This document shows, piece by piece, positions 18,140 to 25,465 of a DNA stretch of 64,000 bases (its first letter is position 1; each line of letters starts with the position of its first letter). The stretch lies in contig NZ_CP076538.1 in the NCBI RefSeq assembly GCF_018885265.1, positions 2,578,001 through 2,642,000 of the forward strand, written 5' to 3'. The DNA comes from Amycolatopsis aidingensis (GTDB lineage: Bacteria > Actinomycetota > Actinomycetes > Mycobacteriales > Pseudonocardiaceae). Made by a program: the position numbers and the translations under genes. The notes under the pieces were generated by a model. The model was not told where the DNA came from and did no database searches. It saw nothing but the letters and a program-made list of their open reading frames with translations.

Positions 18140-20085
18140 CATCCGATCCGGACCAGTTCTCGATCGTCGCCAACGCGGCGGGTTCGGTCAGCGTGTGGCC
18201 CGCGGGCGAACCGCTGCCGGACGGGTGGCGGGCCGCCGGTCCCAGCGGTTCCCTTGCGGAGTGCCGGGAGTGGATCGATCAGCACGCGACCCTGGCCCCG
18301 GCCCCGGTCCCCGGAGTGGGGTCGGCGACGTTGGTCAGCATGTTCGCCGCCACCGTGGCGCGCCACCCGCAGCGCCCGGCGGTGAATGACGGGACGCGCC
18401 GGTACAGCTACGCGGAACTGGACGCCAGGGCCGAGGAGCTGGCCCGGCGGCTGCGCGACCGCGGTATCGGACGGGAGGACCGCGTGGTGTGTTACCTCGA
18501 CCGTGGCGCACCGATGTTCGTGGCGATGCTGGGCATCCTGAAGGCCGGTGCGGCCTACGTACCGACCGACACCCGCTACCCGGACGGGCGGCGGGATCAG
18601 CTCATCACGCAGAGCAGGCCGGCCGCGCTGATCACCAGCCCCGAGCGGGCGGGGCAGCTTGCCTCGCTCGAGGTCGAACGCATCGAGCTGGACGGGGACG
18701 GGCAGCAGCCCGCGCGGGTGGAGGTCGCAGTCGAAGCCGGTCCCCGGCCGGAGGACGCCGCCGCGGTGCTGTTCACCTCCGGCTCCTCCGGCGAGCCCAA
18801 AGCGGTCGTCCTGCAGCACGGGAACCTGGTGAGTTTCGCGGGGGACGCGGCACTGCCGGAGCTGGAGCCCGGTGACCGGGTCGCCCAGGTGTCCAGCGTG
18901 TCCTTCGATGCCTTCCACTTCGAGACCTGGTGCACCCTGGCGGCCGGCGCCGAGATCGTGGTGTTGCCCGCCATGCCGGATCTGATCGGCGGGGACATCC
19001 GGCGGGAGCTCAAACGACGCCAGATCACCGCGATGCTGGCGCCGACCATGGCCGTCAACCACGTGCTGCGGGAAGATCGGGACACCTTCGGCATGCTGCG
19101 CATCCTGCACACCGGGGGTGACGTACTCGCCCCGGCCGCCTGCCGGGAACTGCTGGACAGCGGATACCAGGGCGAGTTCTACAACCTCTATGGCCCGACC
19201 GAGGGCACCACCGCCTGCACGGCGCACCCGGTCACCAAGGCGGACCTTGCCGCGGACACCGTTCCGATCGGCACGGAGCTGGCCGGGTCCGCGATCTACC
19301 TCCTCGACGCCGCGCTGCGCGAGGTGCCTGCCGGAACGGTTGGCGAGCTGCACATCGGCGGATCCGGGGTCACGAGGGGCTACCTGGACCAGCCCGGCCT
19401 GACCGCCGAGCGGTTCCGGCCCGATCCGTTTGCCGGCGCGGGTTCCCGGATGTACGCCACCGGTGACCTTGCGATGCGCCGGGAGGACGGGGTGCTCGAG
19501 TACCACGGCCGGATCGACGACCAGGTCAAGATCCGTGGCCATCGGGTGGAACCGGGCGAGGTGGAACGGATCCTCGGCAGGCACCCTGAGGTCCGTGAGG
19601 TCGCCGTGCTGGTGACCGGCGAGGGACAGGACAAGCACCTGGTGGCGCTGGTGGGGCACTACGGCCGGGTCACCCCGCGGGAACTGCGGGACCACGCCGT
19701 CGAGCGGATGCCGGAGTTCATGGTGCCGAGCTCGTTCGTGCTGGTGGACGGGATTCCCGCGAACGACCACGGCAAGCGTGACGTCGCGCGGCTGCGGGAG
19801 CTCGCCGACGAGCACCTGCGCAGGCGGGACAGCCTGGTCGCCCCCGGCGACGAGATCGAGCGCTACCTGGTCGAGCTCTGGGAGGACCTGCTCGCGGTCG
19901 AGCGGATCGGCACCACCGACGACTTCTTCTCCCTCGGCGGCAACTCGCTGCAGGCCTTCCGGGTGCAGCGCCGGATCAGTCGCGAGCTGGATGTGCAACT
20001 CGAGCCCAAGGACGTGCTGGCCAACAGCGAACTCCGCGCGCTGGCCACCCTGATCCGGGGCAGGAAGGGTTCGGTGACACCGTGA
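18136..20085 (+). CDS. MbtH-A-T stand-alone NRPS protein (NikP1-like)
   Basis: 649 residues. An N-terminal MbtH-like domain of about 60 residues (FSIVANAAGSVSVWPAGEPL, then GWRAAGPSGS and ECREWIDQHA) is fused to an adenylation domain (FTSGSSGEPKAVV, NLYGPTEGTT, YATGDLAMR) and a thiolation domain (Ser604 in GGNSLQ). There is no C domain. Specificity residues read approximately DAFLHGLTA plus Lys, which I cannot assign with confidence. MbtH-like proteins activate A domains, and a fused copy means this A domain carries its own partner. Immediately downstream and overlapping are a P450 and a thioesterase, the arrangement of NikP1-NikQ-NikP2 and NovH-NovI, in which a carrier-bound amino acid is beta-hydroxylated and then released. 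Alternatively it loads the first residue of the peptide. It starts within the stop of the PKS gene (ATGA). Confidence 0.9.
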   Translation: MTSDPDQFSIVANAAGSVSVWPAGEPLPDGWRAAGPSGSLAECREWIDQHATLAPAPVPGVGSATLVSMFAATVARHPQRPAVNDGTRRYSYAELDARAEELARRLRDRGIGREDRVVCYLDRGAPMFVAMLGILKAGAAYVPTDTRYPDGRRDQLITQSRPAALITSPERAGQLASLEVERIELDGDGQQPARVEVAVEAGPRPEDAAAVLFTSGSSGEPKAVVLQHGNLVSFAGDAALPELEPGDRVAQVSSVSFDAFHFETWCTLAAGAEIVVLPAMPDLIGGDIRRELKRRQITAMLAPTMAVNHVLREDRDTFGMLRILHTGGDVLAPAACRELLDSGYQGEFYNLYGPTEGTTACTAHPVTKADLAADTVPIGTELAGSAIYLLDAALREVPAGTVGELHIGGSGVTRGYLDQPGLTAERFRPDPFAGAGSRMYATGDLAMRREDGVLEYHGRIDDQVKIRGHRVEPGEVERILGRHPEVREVAVLVTGEGQDKHLVALVGHYGRVTPRELRDHAVERMPEFMVPSSFVLVDGIPANDHGKRDVARLRELADEHLRRRDSLVAPGDEIERYLVELWEDLLAVERIGTTDDFFSLGGNSLQAFRVQRRISRELDVQLEPKDVLANSELRALATLIRGRKGSVTP

Positions 20086-21302
20086 GTGCCCCGGCCATCG
20101 ACCTCACCGATCCGGACGCCTTCGTGCACGGCCGCCACCACGAGATGCTGGCCTGGCTGCGGCGGCACGATCCGGTGTACTGGCACCCGACCGGCGCGGG
20201 CGGCGGTTTCTGGGCATTGACCACCTATCGGGACATATTCGACGCCTATAACGATCACTCCGGTCTGAGCTCGAGCGGCGGGCCGATGCTGGGTGGTTCC
20301 TTCTCCAGCGGCGAGGTGGACACGGCCGCGAACCGGATGCTGGTGGCCTCCGACCCGCCCCGGCACCGGATGTTGCGGCATGCCATGCACACGGTCTTCG
20401 GCCCTGAGTTCGTGGACCGCGTCGCGCGGGAGGTCACCGCCGGGGTGAATGCCGTGGTCGATCGTGCGCTGGCCGACGGTGGCTGCGACTTCGCCACCGA
20501 TATCGCGCCGGAACTGCCTGCCCGTGCGCTGGTCGCGATGGTCGGCATCGGTGAGCAGGACGCGCACACCCTGATCAACATGACCCGCCGGATGATCGGG
20601 TTCCGGGATCCCAACTGGGTGGACACCGCGGAGGACGAGCGGCTCCGGCTGGCGATGATCCAGGCCGAGATCTTCGAGTTCTTCGCGGATATCCTGCGCG
20701 AGCGGCGCCGCAAACCGGGGTCGGACCTGGTCAGCGTGCTGGCCGAGGCGGAGGTCAACGGGCACCGTCTGCCCGAGGAGGACATCCTCTACAACTGCAT
20801 GAACGTGGCGGTCGGCGGGAACGAGACCTCGTCCTACACGGCCGTGGCCGGGGTGCTCGCGCTGATCGAGAACCCGGACCAGCACCGGCTGCTGCTGGAC
20901 CGGCCCGACCTGCTCGACTCCGCGGTGAACGAGATCCTGCGCTGGGCCACCAGCAACGCCTACGTGCTGCGCCGCGCGACCAGGGACGTGTCCATCGGGG
21001 ACAAGGTCATCACCGCAGGCCAGCCGGTGACGTTGTGGAACGTCTCGGCGAACATGGACGAGCGGCAGTTCGACCGGCCGGAGGAGTTCCGCCTGGACCG
21101 CTCGCCGAACCGGCATCTCGCCTATGGCGTCGGCATTCACCGCTGCATCGGCTCGGTGGTCGCGCAGGTCGAGCTGCCCATCCTGTTCCGGAGGCTGGCG
21201 CAGAGCAGGGTCCGGTTCGCCCTCGACGGGGAGATCACCCGGCTGCGGTCCAACTTCATCCAGGGCATCACCGCGCTGCCGGTCACCATGGAGGCCTCGT
21301 GA
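20082..21302 (+). CDS. Cytochrome P450
   Basis: 406-residue soluble bacterial P450. Visible motifs: I-helix AVGGNETSSY (oxygen-activating acid-Thr pair), ExxR in EILR, and the haem-binding loop AYGVGIHRCIG with Cys355. The GTG start overlaps the previous stop (GTGA) and its own stop overlaps the next GTG, so it is locked between the MbtH-A-T protein and the thioesterase. By analogy with NikQ/NovI it probably hydroxylates the beta-carbon of the amino acid tethered to the preceding carrier domain. An alternative is side-chain oxidation of the mature epoxyketone, as in eponemycin, where a leucine-derived residue is hydroxylated. It needs ferredoxin and reductase partners that are not in the window. 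Confidence 0.92.
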   Translation: MSAPAIDLTDPDAFVHGRHHEMLAWLRRHDPVYWHPTGAGGGFWALTTYRDIFDAYNDHSGLSSSGGPMLGGSFSSGEVDTAANRMLVASDPPRHRMLRHAMHTVFGPEFVDRVAREVTAGVNAVVDRALADGGCDFATDIAPELPARALVAMVGIGEQDAHTLINMTRRMIGFRDPNWVDTAEDERLRLAMIQAEIFEFFADILRERRRKPGSDLVSVLAEAEVNGHRLPEEDILYNCMNVAVGGNETSSYTAVAGVLALIENPDQHRLLLDRPDLLDSAVNEILRWATSNAYVLRRATRDVSIGDKVITAGQPVTLWNVSANMDERQFDRPEEFRLDRSPNRHLAYGVGIHRCIGSVVAQVELPILFRRLAQSRVRFALDGEITRLRSNFIQGITALPVTMEAS

Positions 21303-22057
21303 AACTCGGTGCCGGCCAGCTGGTGCTGGAGAACCCCGGTGCGCGGCTGCGGGTGTTGCTGCTGCATCACGCGGGCGGCTCGGCGATGTCCCTGCTGCCG
21401 CTGGCGAAACGGCTGCAGGCCGACTGCGAGCCCGTGCTGCTGGAGCTGCCGGGGCGTGGGCTGCGCTCGGCCGAGCCACCGGCGCCGGACTTCGCCGCCG
21501 CACTGGAGGTCCTGCTCCCCGAGGTCACCGCGGCGGTCGACCGGCCGACCCTGATCCTCGGGCACAGCCTCGGTGCGCTGATCGCGCACAGCCTGGCGGT
21601 CGGCCTGCCGGAGCGGGAACGCGAGCGGGTGCGGGCGGTGGTCGTGTCGGCCTTCCCGGCACCCGCGGTGGCCGCCAGGGTGGCTACCCACCCCGCGGAG
21701 CCGTTCCGGGTGCGGACCCGCGAGCAGTTGCTCGTCGAGCTACAGGACCGGGGTGGCTGCCCACCCGAGGTGTTCGAGGACCAGGACACCCTGGAGCATG
21801 CCGTCACGCTGATGGGACAAGACCTGCATCTCGCCGACACCTACCGCCCGCCGCCTGCCGGGGCAGGCAACGCGGCCGCCTACCATGTCTGGTTCGGCCG
21901 GGACGATCCGCACCTGGCGCCGGAGGAACTCCAGGAGTGGGCGGCCGCCACCGGCCTGCCGCCCATCATCCGGGAGTTCCCCGGTGAGCACTTCTACCTG
22001 CTGCGGAGCGAGCAGGCGGGGCAGGCGTTACGGGCCCTGGTGACCGATCTCTCCTGA
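21299..22057 (+). CDS. Type II thioesterase (alpha/beta hydrolase)
   Basis: 252 residues from GTG 21299; the frame is open further upstream inside the P450, but the GTGA overlap with the P450 stop fixes the start. Nucleophile Ser90 in GHSLGAL, oxyanion region LLLHHAGGSA, and C-terminal catalytic His231 in GEHFYL are present, with the acidic residue likely in GRDDPHL. This is the family of stand-alone NRPS/PKS-associated thioesterases. Two roles are possible: editing of misprimed carrier domains, or, as for NikP2, release of a beta-hydroxylated amino acid from the MbtH-A-T carrier. It is the last gene of the overlapping operon. The proteasome gene starts 124 bp later. Confidence 0.88.
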   Translation: MKLGAGQLVLENPGARLRVLLLHHAGGSAMSLLPLAKRLQADCEPVLLELPGRGLRSAEPPAPDFAAALEVLLPEVTAAVDRPTLILGHSLGALIAHSLAVGLPERERERVRAVVVSAFPAPAVAARVATHPAEPFRVRTREQLLVELQDRGGCPPEVFEDQDTLEHAVTLMGQDLHLADTYRPPPAGAGNAAAYHVWFGRDDPHLAPEELQEWAAATGLPPIIREFPGEHFYLLRSEQAGQALRALVTDLS

Positions 22058-22102
22058 CCGGGCGGGCCTGCGGCATACTGGTGTGCGGGCGCGTGCCGAC
22101 GA

Positions 22103-22185
22103 TAGGATGATCCAGAGTCTCGGCGCGAGGCGACACCGTGAGTGATGGACGACGAAGACAGATGAACGACAAGGACGCATTGTGA
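22103..22185 (+). promoter_or_regulatory. Leader of the proteasome resistance gene, with possible short uORF
   Basis: TAGGAT at 22103-22108 fits a -10 element, though no convincing -35 is seen. A 15-codon frame runs from GTG 22139 (or ATG 22163 within it) to a TGA at 22183-22185 and overlaps the GTG start of the proteasome gene. AAGGA at 22171-22175 serves as Shine-Dalgarno. The overlap would couple translation if the short frame is used; this is unproven. Confidence 0.3.
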
Positions 22186-22979
22186 ACTCACCGGCACAGC
22201 AGCCGCCCTCGTACTCATTCCCCGCTCTGATGTCGGTCGGTGACTCGTCGTTCTTCCGGTTGGTGCAGGAACACGCGCCGCAGACCCTGCGCCGCTCGGA
22301 CGAGGCTCCCGTCGACCTGCCGTATGCGCACGGGACCACCATTTTCGCACTGCGCTACCGGGACGGTGTCGTTGTTGCCGGTGACCGGCGCGCGACGACC
22401 GGAAATCTCATCGCCCAACGCGACCTGCGTAAGGTCCAGGCCGCGGACAGCCATTCGTGTATTGCTTTCGCCGGCTCGGTCGCCATGGGGAAGGAAATGG
22501 TGTCGCTCTTTCAGCTGGAGCTCGAGCACTACGAGAAGCTGGAAGGCGTCGAACTGAGTTTTCCGGCCAAGGTCAACCGGGTTTCGGTGATGCTGCGCGG
22601 TAATCTGCAGCAGGCCATGCAGGGGCTCGCCGCGGTGCCGGTGTTCGCGGGCTGGGACAAGCTGGAGCACGTCGGTCGTATCTTCACCTTCGACGTGGCG
22701 GGTTCGCCGTCGGAGGAACACGAGTACGGCGGCTCGGGCTCCGGCTGGCACTTCGCCAAGGGGACCCTGAAGAAGCGCTGGCGGGCCGGGCTCGACCGGA
22801 GCGAGGCCGTGCGCATCGCGGTGGAGGCGTTGTTCGACGCGGCCGAAGAGGACACCGCCACCGGCGGCCCGGATGCCCCGCGCAGGCTGTACCCCACGGT
22901 GGCCGTCGTCACCGAGGACGGGTACGCCGAAGTCGGCGAGGAGGAGGTGGCCGGCTACGCGGCCGACCTGCCGGCCTAG
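22182..22979 (+). CDS. prcB: Self-resistance 20S proteasome beta subunit (PrcB paralogue)
   Basis: 265 residues, GTG start 6 nt after AAGGA. An N-terminal propeptide of 51 residues ends in HG, so autocleavage exposes Thr52 (mature Thr1) in HGTTIFALRY. Asp17 (GDRRATTG) and Lys33 (RDLRKV) of the mature protein, both needed for catalysis, are conserved, so the subunit should be active. The S1-pocket segment reads IAFAGSVAMG, giving Phe45 and Val49 where most beta subunits have Met/Ile45 and Ala49. The salinosporamide self-resistance subunit SalI carries the same two changes, M45F and A49V. No prcA, pup or other proteasome gene is adjacent, unlike the housekeeping locus, so it must assemble with PrcA encoded elsewhere. 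Its place directly after the epoxyketone operon makes target modification the natural reading. The stop codon abuts an IS630 element. Confidence 0.95.
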   Translation: MNSPAQQPPSYSFPALMSVGDSSFFRLVQEHAPQTLRRSDEAPVDLPYAHGTTIFALRYRDGVVVAGDRRATTGNLIAQRDLRKVQAADSHSCIAFAGSVAMGKEMVSLFQLELEHYEKLEGVELSFPAKVNRVSVMLRGNLQQAMQGLAAVPVFAGWDKLEHVGRIFTFDVAGSPSEEHEYGGSGSGWHFAKGTLKKRWRAGLDRSEAVRIAVEALFDAAEEDTATGGPDAPRRLYPTVAVVTEDGYAEVGEEEVAGYAADLPA

Positions 22980-24088
22980 TGTCCTGCGCCTGAAATGCGT
23001 TGTAGATATCGGGCGAGGGAGTCGAGGATCTCTTCGGCGGTCTTGCGCCAGACGAAGGGTTTGGGGTCGGCGTTCCACCGCTGGATCCAGTCGCGGACGT
23101 CCTTCTCCAATCCCGCCACACTGGTGTGGGCTCCGCGGCGGGTGAGCTGGTCGGTGAGGTAGCCGAACCAGCGCTCCACTTGGTTGATCCACGACGACCC
23201 GGTCGGGGTGAAATGCACATGGAAGCGCGGATGCCGTGCCAGCCACTCGTTGACGATCGGTGTTTTGTGGGTGGCCAGGTTGTCGCAGACCAGGTGCACG
23301 TCGAGGTCGGCGGGCACCGCCTTGTCGATGCTGGTGAGGAACTTCTTGAACTCGGTGGCGCGGTGGCGGCGATGCAACTCGGTGATGACCGTGCCATCGG
23401 CGATGTTGAACGCCGCGAACAGGCTGGTCGTGCCATGGCGAGCGTAGTCGTGGGTGCGTCGCTCCGGCATGCCCGGCATCATCGGCAGGACCGGCTGGGA
23501 CCGATCCAACGCCTGCATCTGGGACTTCTCGTCGACACACAGCACCACCGCCCGCTCGGGCGGATTGTGATACAGCCCGACAACATCCACGACTTTGCGC
23601 ACGAACAGCGGATCCGTCGAGAGTGTGAACCCGTCCACCACATGGGGCTTGAGGTCGAAACGCCGCCAGATCCTGCCCACAGTCGAGCGCGACAGCCCGG
23701 TGCGCTCGGCCATCGAAGCCCGCGACCAATGCGTGGCGTTGCGCGGCGTCTGTTCCAGAGTCAAGGCAACCACTTCCTCGACCTGGTCCAGCAGGATCGA
23801 CGGCGGACGCCCCGGCCGCGGCTCGTCAGCCAACCCGGCCAAGCCATGCTCGATGAACCGACCCCGCCACTTGGCCACCGTCGGCACCGACACCCCCACA
23901 GCGGCAGCCACATCCTTATTGAACGCACCCGGCTCCGCACACGCCAGCACAATCCGACACCGCAACGCATACGCCTGCGTCGACGTCGCCGCCCGCGCCC
24001 CACGCACCAACTCCCGACGATCAGCCTCGCTCACCGTCAACTCAGCCTTCTTCGGCCGACCGATCCGCGCCATCCCCGAACCATACAT
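22976..24088 (-). CDS. IS630-family transposase
   Basis: 370 residues in one frame. An N-terminal helix-turn-helix (DVAAAVGVSVPTVAKWRGRF) and a second winged HTH (SRASMAERTGLSRSTVGRIW) are followed by a DDE catalytic core: VLCVDEKSQMQAL, HLVCDNLATHK and FTPTGSSWINQVERWF supply Asp, Asp and Glu. It acts in the cytoplasm on its own 16-bp ends with TA duplication. The stop codon (complement of 22976-22978) is made from the CTAG target, so the transposase and the convergent proteasome gene terminate on the same four bases. It appears full length and intact. Confidence 0.93.
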   Translation of the reverse strand: MYGSGMARIGRPKKAELTVSEADRRELVRGARAATSTQAYALRCRIVLACAEPGAFNKDVAAAVGVSVPTVAKWRGRFIEHGLAGLADEPRPGRPPSILLDQVEEVVALTLEQTPRNATHWSRASMAERTGLSRSTVGRIWRRFDLKPHVVDGFTLSTDPLFVRKVVDVVGLYHNPPERAVVLCVDEKSQMQALDRSQPVLPMMPGMPERRTHDYARHGTTSLFAAFNIADGTVITELHRRHRATEFKKFLTSIDKAVPADLDVHLVCDNLATHKTPIVNEWLARHPRFHVHFTPTGSSWINQVERWFGYLTDQLTRRGAHTSVAGLEKDVRDWIQRWNADPKPFVWRKTAEEILDSLARYLQRISGAGH

Positions 24089-24119
24089 TTACACAAGCCA
24101 ATTCAGGCGCAGGACACTA
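22977..24119. mobile_element. IS630-family insertion sequence
   Basis: Element with perfect 16-bp terminal inverted repeats (22979-22994, GTGTCCTGCGCCTGAA, and its complement at 24102-24117), flanked on both sides by TA inside CTAG, the preferred target of IS630-type transposons. Joining the flanks restores an uninterrupted CTAG, so the stop codon of the proteasome gene (TAG 22977-22979) is unchanged by the insertion. Perfect ends and an intact transposase suggest a recent, possibly active element. Confidence 0.92.
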
Positions 24120-24137
24120 GACGCTGGTTAGGCCCGA

Positions 24138-25358
24138 TCAGCCGGTGCCCTGTTCTCTGGTGGCCACATAGGGCTCCGGGTCGTCGAGAATGGCCTGCAC
24201 GGCAGCAGCCGCCGCGCCCCGCACCGCGGCCTCGGAGCCGAGCCGGGAACGGAGCACCGTGATCGGGGACCAGGCCGCGCTGATCACGCGGCGGTCGAGC
24301 TCGGCCCGCAGCGGCGGCTCGAGCCAGGGTTGCAGGGTCGCGTAGGTGCCGCCGAGCACGATCGCGGGTACGTCCACGGCATTGATCACGCTGGCGAGCC
24401 CGGTGCCGAGCCAGCGGCCGGCTGTTTCCACCGCGGCCACGGCCCTGCGGTCGGCGGCCTCGAGCCTGCGCAGCAGGAGCCGCATCGCCTGCTCGGCCGC
24501 GCCGCCGTCGATCCCCGCATCCTGCAATATCTGTTCCTGACCGGCGAGCCGTTCCAGGCAGCCGGGCGCGCCGCACCGGCACGGTGGCCCGGCGGGATCG
24601 ACGCACAGATGGCCGATCTCCCCGGCATGGCCGTGCACCCCACGGAAAACCGTGCCGTCGATGATGATGCCTGCGCCGATACCCACCTCGCCGGACACGT
24701 GGAGGAAATCGCGCGGCCCCTCCGCGCCGCCGCTGAGGAACTCGGCCGCGGCCGCGAAGTCGGCCTCGTTGCCGGTCGCGATCGGCAGCGTGCCCAGCTC
24801 GGTGCGCTCGCGCAGGGAGCGTACGAGGTCGATCTCCTGCCAGCCCAGGTTCGGGGCGGTCCGCAGCAGCCCGGTGCCGGAGTCGACGAGCCCGGGTACC
24901 GCGACCGCGACACCGCCGACCGGAACGCCCCGTTCCCCGGCGTCGCGCAGCGCCGTGCGCACGGCGCGGGCGGCCAGCGCCAGCACCTGGCGTGCGGAGC
25001 GGGGCCGGTTGTCACCGTGCCGTACCCGGTGCGCGTGCAGCTCGCCCTGCGGGTCGGCGAGGCCGGCGGCGATGTAGTCCACGCCGATCTCGAGGCCGAG
25101 CCCATGCGGCCCGTTCGGGGACAGGGTCAGCCCCGTGCCCCTGCGGCCGCGGCCCGCCCTGGACTGCGGTCCGGTCGGGGCGACGAGGCCCGCCGTGGTC
25201 AGCCGTTCGGTGAGGCTGGAAACCGTGGCCTTGGCCAGGCCGGTGCGCGCCGCCACGCCCGCCCTGGAGATGCCGGGGGAGGCGGCGATGGCGCGCAGCA
25301 CGAGCGCGCAGTTGTGCCTGCGCACGGTGTGCTGGCCGGCGGGCGGTGAAGTGTGCAC
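24138..25358 (-). CDS. ROK-family transcriptional repressor (XylR type)
   Basis: About 406 residues from GTG 25358; the frame stays open to 25430, and a TTG at 25378 is another candidate. The N-terminal winged HTH ([23 protein letters not shown]) is joined to a ROK sugar-kinase-like domain. The ROK zinc motif is seen as [21 protein letters not shown], with [15 protein letters not shown] upstream of it. Lying divergent from xylose isomerase with about 107 bp between them, it is most likely a xylose-responsive repressor of xylA and of itself. Two 15-bp dyads of the form GTTCA-N5-YGAAC in the intergenic space are candidate operators. Confidence 0.88.
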   Translation of the reverse strand: MHTSPPAGQHTVRRHNCALVLRAIAASPGISRAGVAARTGLAKATVSSLTERLTTAGLVAPTGPQSRAGRGRRGTGLTLSPNGPHGLGLEIGVDYIAAGLADPQGELHAHRVRHGDNRPRSARQVLALAARAVRTALRDAGERGVPVGGVAVAVPGLVDSGTGLLRTAPNLGWQEIDLVRSLRERTELGTLPIATGNEADFAAAAEFLSGGAEGPRDFLHVSGEVGIGAGIIIDGTVFRGVHGHAGEIGHLCVDPAGPPCRCGAPGCLERLAGQEQILQDAGIDGGAAEQAMRLLLRRLEAADRRAVAAVETAGRWLGTGLASVINAVDVPAIVLGGTYATLQPWLEPPLRAELDRRVISAAWSPITVLRSRLGSEAAVRGAAAAAVQAILDDPEPYVATREQGTG

Positions 25359-25373
25359 CGGGGGATTGTATTG

Positions 25374-25388
25374 GTTCAACGCCCGAAC
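25374..25388. promoter_or_regulatory. Candidate ROK operator 1
   Basis: GTTCAACGCCCGAAC: GTTCA-N5-CGAAC, 4 of 5 arm positions paired. It has the same layout as the perfect dyad at 25421-25435 and lies at the start of the repressor gene, suggesting autoregulation. Inferred from symmetry and position only. Confidence 0.45.
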
Positions 25389-25394
25389 GAAGCC

Positions 25395-25435
25395 TTGACG
25401 TCGCCGGGACACGACTCTACGTTCAATCACTGAAC
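25395..25435 (+). promoter_or_regulatory. xylA promoter with overlapping operator dyad
   Basis: TTGACG (25395-25400) and TACGTT (25418-25423) are spaced 17 nt and read toward xylA. The perfect dyad GTTCAATCACTGAAC (25421-25435) overlaps the -10 element, so a bound ROK repressor would block transcription start. GGGAGGGA at 25456-25463 is the xylA Shine-Dalgarno. Confidence 0.55.
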
Positions 25436-25465
25436 AAATTCGCGAATCGGTGTCCGGGAGGGACG

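Noticed and set aside
22182-22979. Reading the beta subunit as the housekeeping proteasome gene
   Set aside because: No prcA, pup, mpa or dop next to it, located directly after the biosynthetic operon, and it carries the Phe45/Val49 pair associated with inhibitor resistance.
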